From contig NZ_JAIOJZ010000010.1 of the NCBI RefSeq assembly GCF_020404845.1, positions 104,548-168,547 of the forward strand: 64,000 bases of DNA, written 5' to 3'. Shown here one piece after another: positions 62,911 through 64,000 of the stretch. The notes beneath the pieces are model-generated. The model searched no databases, was not told where the DNA came from, and saw only the letters and a list, made by a program, of their open reading frames with translations. Both the position numbers and the translations under genes were made by a program. The stretch is from Streptomyces hyderabadensis. GTDB lineage: Bacteria; Actinomycetota; Actinomycetes; Streptomycetales; Streptomycetaceae. Numbering within the stretch: position 1 is the first letter of the stretch; each line of letters opens with the position of its first letter.

Positions 62911-64000
62911 GCACGGAGCCCGAGCCCGTCACCGAGGACACCACGGACGCCGTGGACGCCGGGCCGGAGACCCCGGGCACGGCGGAGGCGTCCGCTCCGG
63001 AAGCCCGCGAGCCGGACGCCGCGGACGATGCCGGGTCCGGCTCCGAACCGGGGCCGGGCGAGCCCGCCGGGGACGGGGACGAGGCGGCGCCGCAGGTGTC
63101 CGAGGTCGAGGCGGAGCTGGCGGCGCAGCGGGTCGAGCGGGAGCGGATCGAGCGGCGCAAGGCCGAGAAGCGGGGGCCGATCGAGGCCGGGGGAAAGCTG
63201 AGCGGCACGGCGGCCGACCTGCTCGCCGCGGTGCGGGCCGTGGAGAGCGGTGAGAAGCCGGCGGCCACGGTCTTCGGCGCCCCCGAGCCCGCGCGCCGGC
63301 CCGCGCCGGAGCCGGTACGCCGGCCTCGGCCGGAGCCCGCCGAGCCGGCCGCCGCATCCGCCGGGCCCGCGGCTCCGGCGCCGGAGACGGTGCGGTCGGT
63401 GGCGCGCGTGCTGGCCGAGGGCGGCGCTCCCGAAGCGCTCGCACCGCAGACCGCCGCGCTCCTCGGTGACGGCGCGGAGGACGCCCTGCGCGCCGACCCC
63501 TGGCAGCTGCTCCGGGTCGGCGGAGTGCGGCCGGAGCAGGCCGACGGGTTCGCCCGGGCCCTGCTCGGCGCGGAGTGCGGCCCGGACGACGAGCGGCGCG
63601 GCCGTGCGGTCACCGGGTGGCTGCTGGAGCAGGCGGCACTGGCCGGGCACACGGCGCTGGAGCTGCCGCGGCTCACCGCCACGCTGGCCCAGCGGGGCGT
63701 TCCGGACCCCGACGCGGCCGTGCAGAGCACGCTCGCCGAGGGCGAGGCACTCGCCTTCCAGGACGCCCTGGAGGGGCCCGGCGCCCGCCCGGAGGGCGAG
63801 CGGGACGAGGAAGGCGAGGCGGGCGGGGAGCGCCCGGTCCGGGTGCTGGTCGGTCTCGAACGGTACGCGCTCGCCGAGGAGAGCCTCGCCGACGGACTGG
63901 CCCGGCTGGTCAACTCCCCGCCCAAGCAGGACGGCTCCGCGGCGGACTGGGAGCGGGCGGCCGCCTCCGCCCAGGGCTCGGCGGCCGAGCTGATCCGTGC
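62907..64000 (+). CDS. RecD2-like helicase, N-terminal part (cut by the window edge)
   Basis: An open frame of at least 364 codons begins at GTG 62907, overlapping the reductase stop (GTGA). The first ~100 residues are acidic and disordered. Then RecD2-type N-terminal features appear: DPWQLLRVGGVRPEQADGFARALLG, RRGRAVTGWLLEQAALAGHT and LPRLTATLAQRG. Walker motifs would lie beyond the window. The assignment rests on these pre-helicase motifs only. Confidence 0.7.
   Translation, partial: MSTEPEPVTEDTTDAVDAGPETPGTAEASAPEAREPDAADDAGSGSEPGPGEPAGDGDEAAPQVSEVEAELAAQRVERERIERRKAEKRGPIEAGGKLSGTAADLLAAVRAVESGEKPAATVFGAPEPARRPAPEPVRRPRPEPAEPAAASAGPAAPAPETVRSVARVLAEGGAPEALAPQTAALLGDGAEDALRADPWQLLRVGGVRPEQADGFARALLGAECGPDDERRGRAVTGWLLEQAALAGHTALELPRLTATLAQRGVPDPDAAVQSTLAEGEALAFQDALEGPGARPEGERDEEGEAGGERPVRVLVGLERYALAEESLADGLARLVNSPPKQDGSAADWERAAASAQGSAAELIR

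Overview
The window is a 64 kb piece of a very GC-rich actinobacterial chromosome, almost certainly Streptomyces. The evidence is strong GC bias at third codon positions, frequent GTG starts, GGAGG-type ribosome sites, the Pup-proteasome system, mycothiol synthesis (mshC), a conservon (rar/cvn) and a gyl glycerol operon. From memory, the gene order matches the conserved core of Streptomyces coelicolor around SCO1620-SCO1670; I could not run a search to confirm this. I see no rRNA, tRNA, CRISPR array, insertion sequence or prophage. About sixty protein genes are annotated.

Layout. 0.4-4 kb: a LysR regulator divergent from a TDT-family transporter, then a BtuF-like metal/cobalamin-binding protein with an XRE-cupin regulator. 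4-8 kb: a glycine-betaine ABC importer whose permease carries two fused substrate-binding domains. 8-12 kb: a 5'-3' exonuclease, an iron-box-controlled siderophore-interacting protein, a GNAT acetyltransferase and a pseudouridine synthase. 12-17 kb: a five-gene conservon (rarABCDE type) ending in a P450 that lacks the ExxR motif. 17-24 kb: a HelY-type helicase, TatC, TatA, two very small proteins and the paired WYL regulators PafC/PafB. 24-36 kb: two FKBP prolyl isomerases and the Pup-proteasome locus. On the minus strand this locus runs arc, dop, pup, an endonuclease VII-like gene, prcB and prcA, then pafA, with a LacI/MFS pair inserted between prcA and pafA.

36-44 kb: a ferredoxin, a secreted protein, TrmI, a membrane M50 protease, a RecB-like nuclease, an orphan response regulator and an orphan peptide-type binding lipoprotein. 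44-54 kb: a HAD phosphatase, MetH and the glycerol regulon gylR-glpF-glpK-glpD with two matching operator palindromes. 54-64 kb: a PAC2 protein, mshC, a conserved three-gene actinobacterial set (SCO1664 family, DUF3090, histidine phosphatase), a CorA-like channel, a ferritin-like protein, an LLM oxidoreductase, an aldo/keto reductase and the start of a RecD2-like helicase.

How the genes work together. Dop deamidates Pup, PafA ligates it to targets, ARC unfolds them and PrcAB degrades them. PafB/PafC are, in mycobacteria, DNA-damage regulators. The nuclease gene between pup and prcB, whose end overlaps the prcB start, is the most intriguing linkage. GylR probably represses its own gene and glpFKD. 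Several genes look leaderless: a TANNNT hexamer lies exactly 6 or 8 nt before the start codon.
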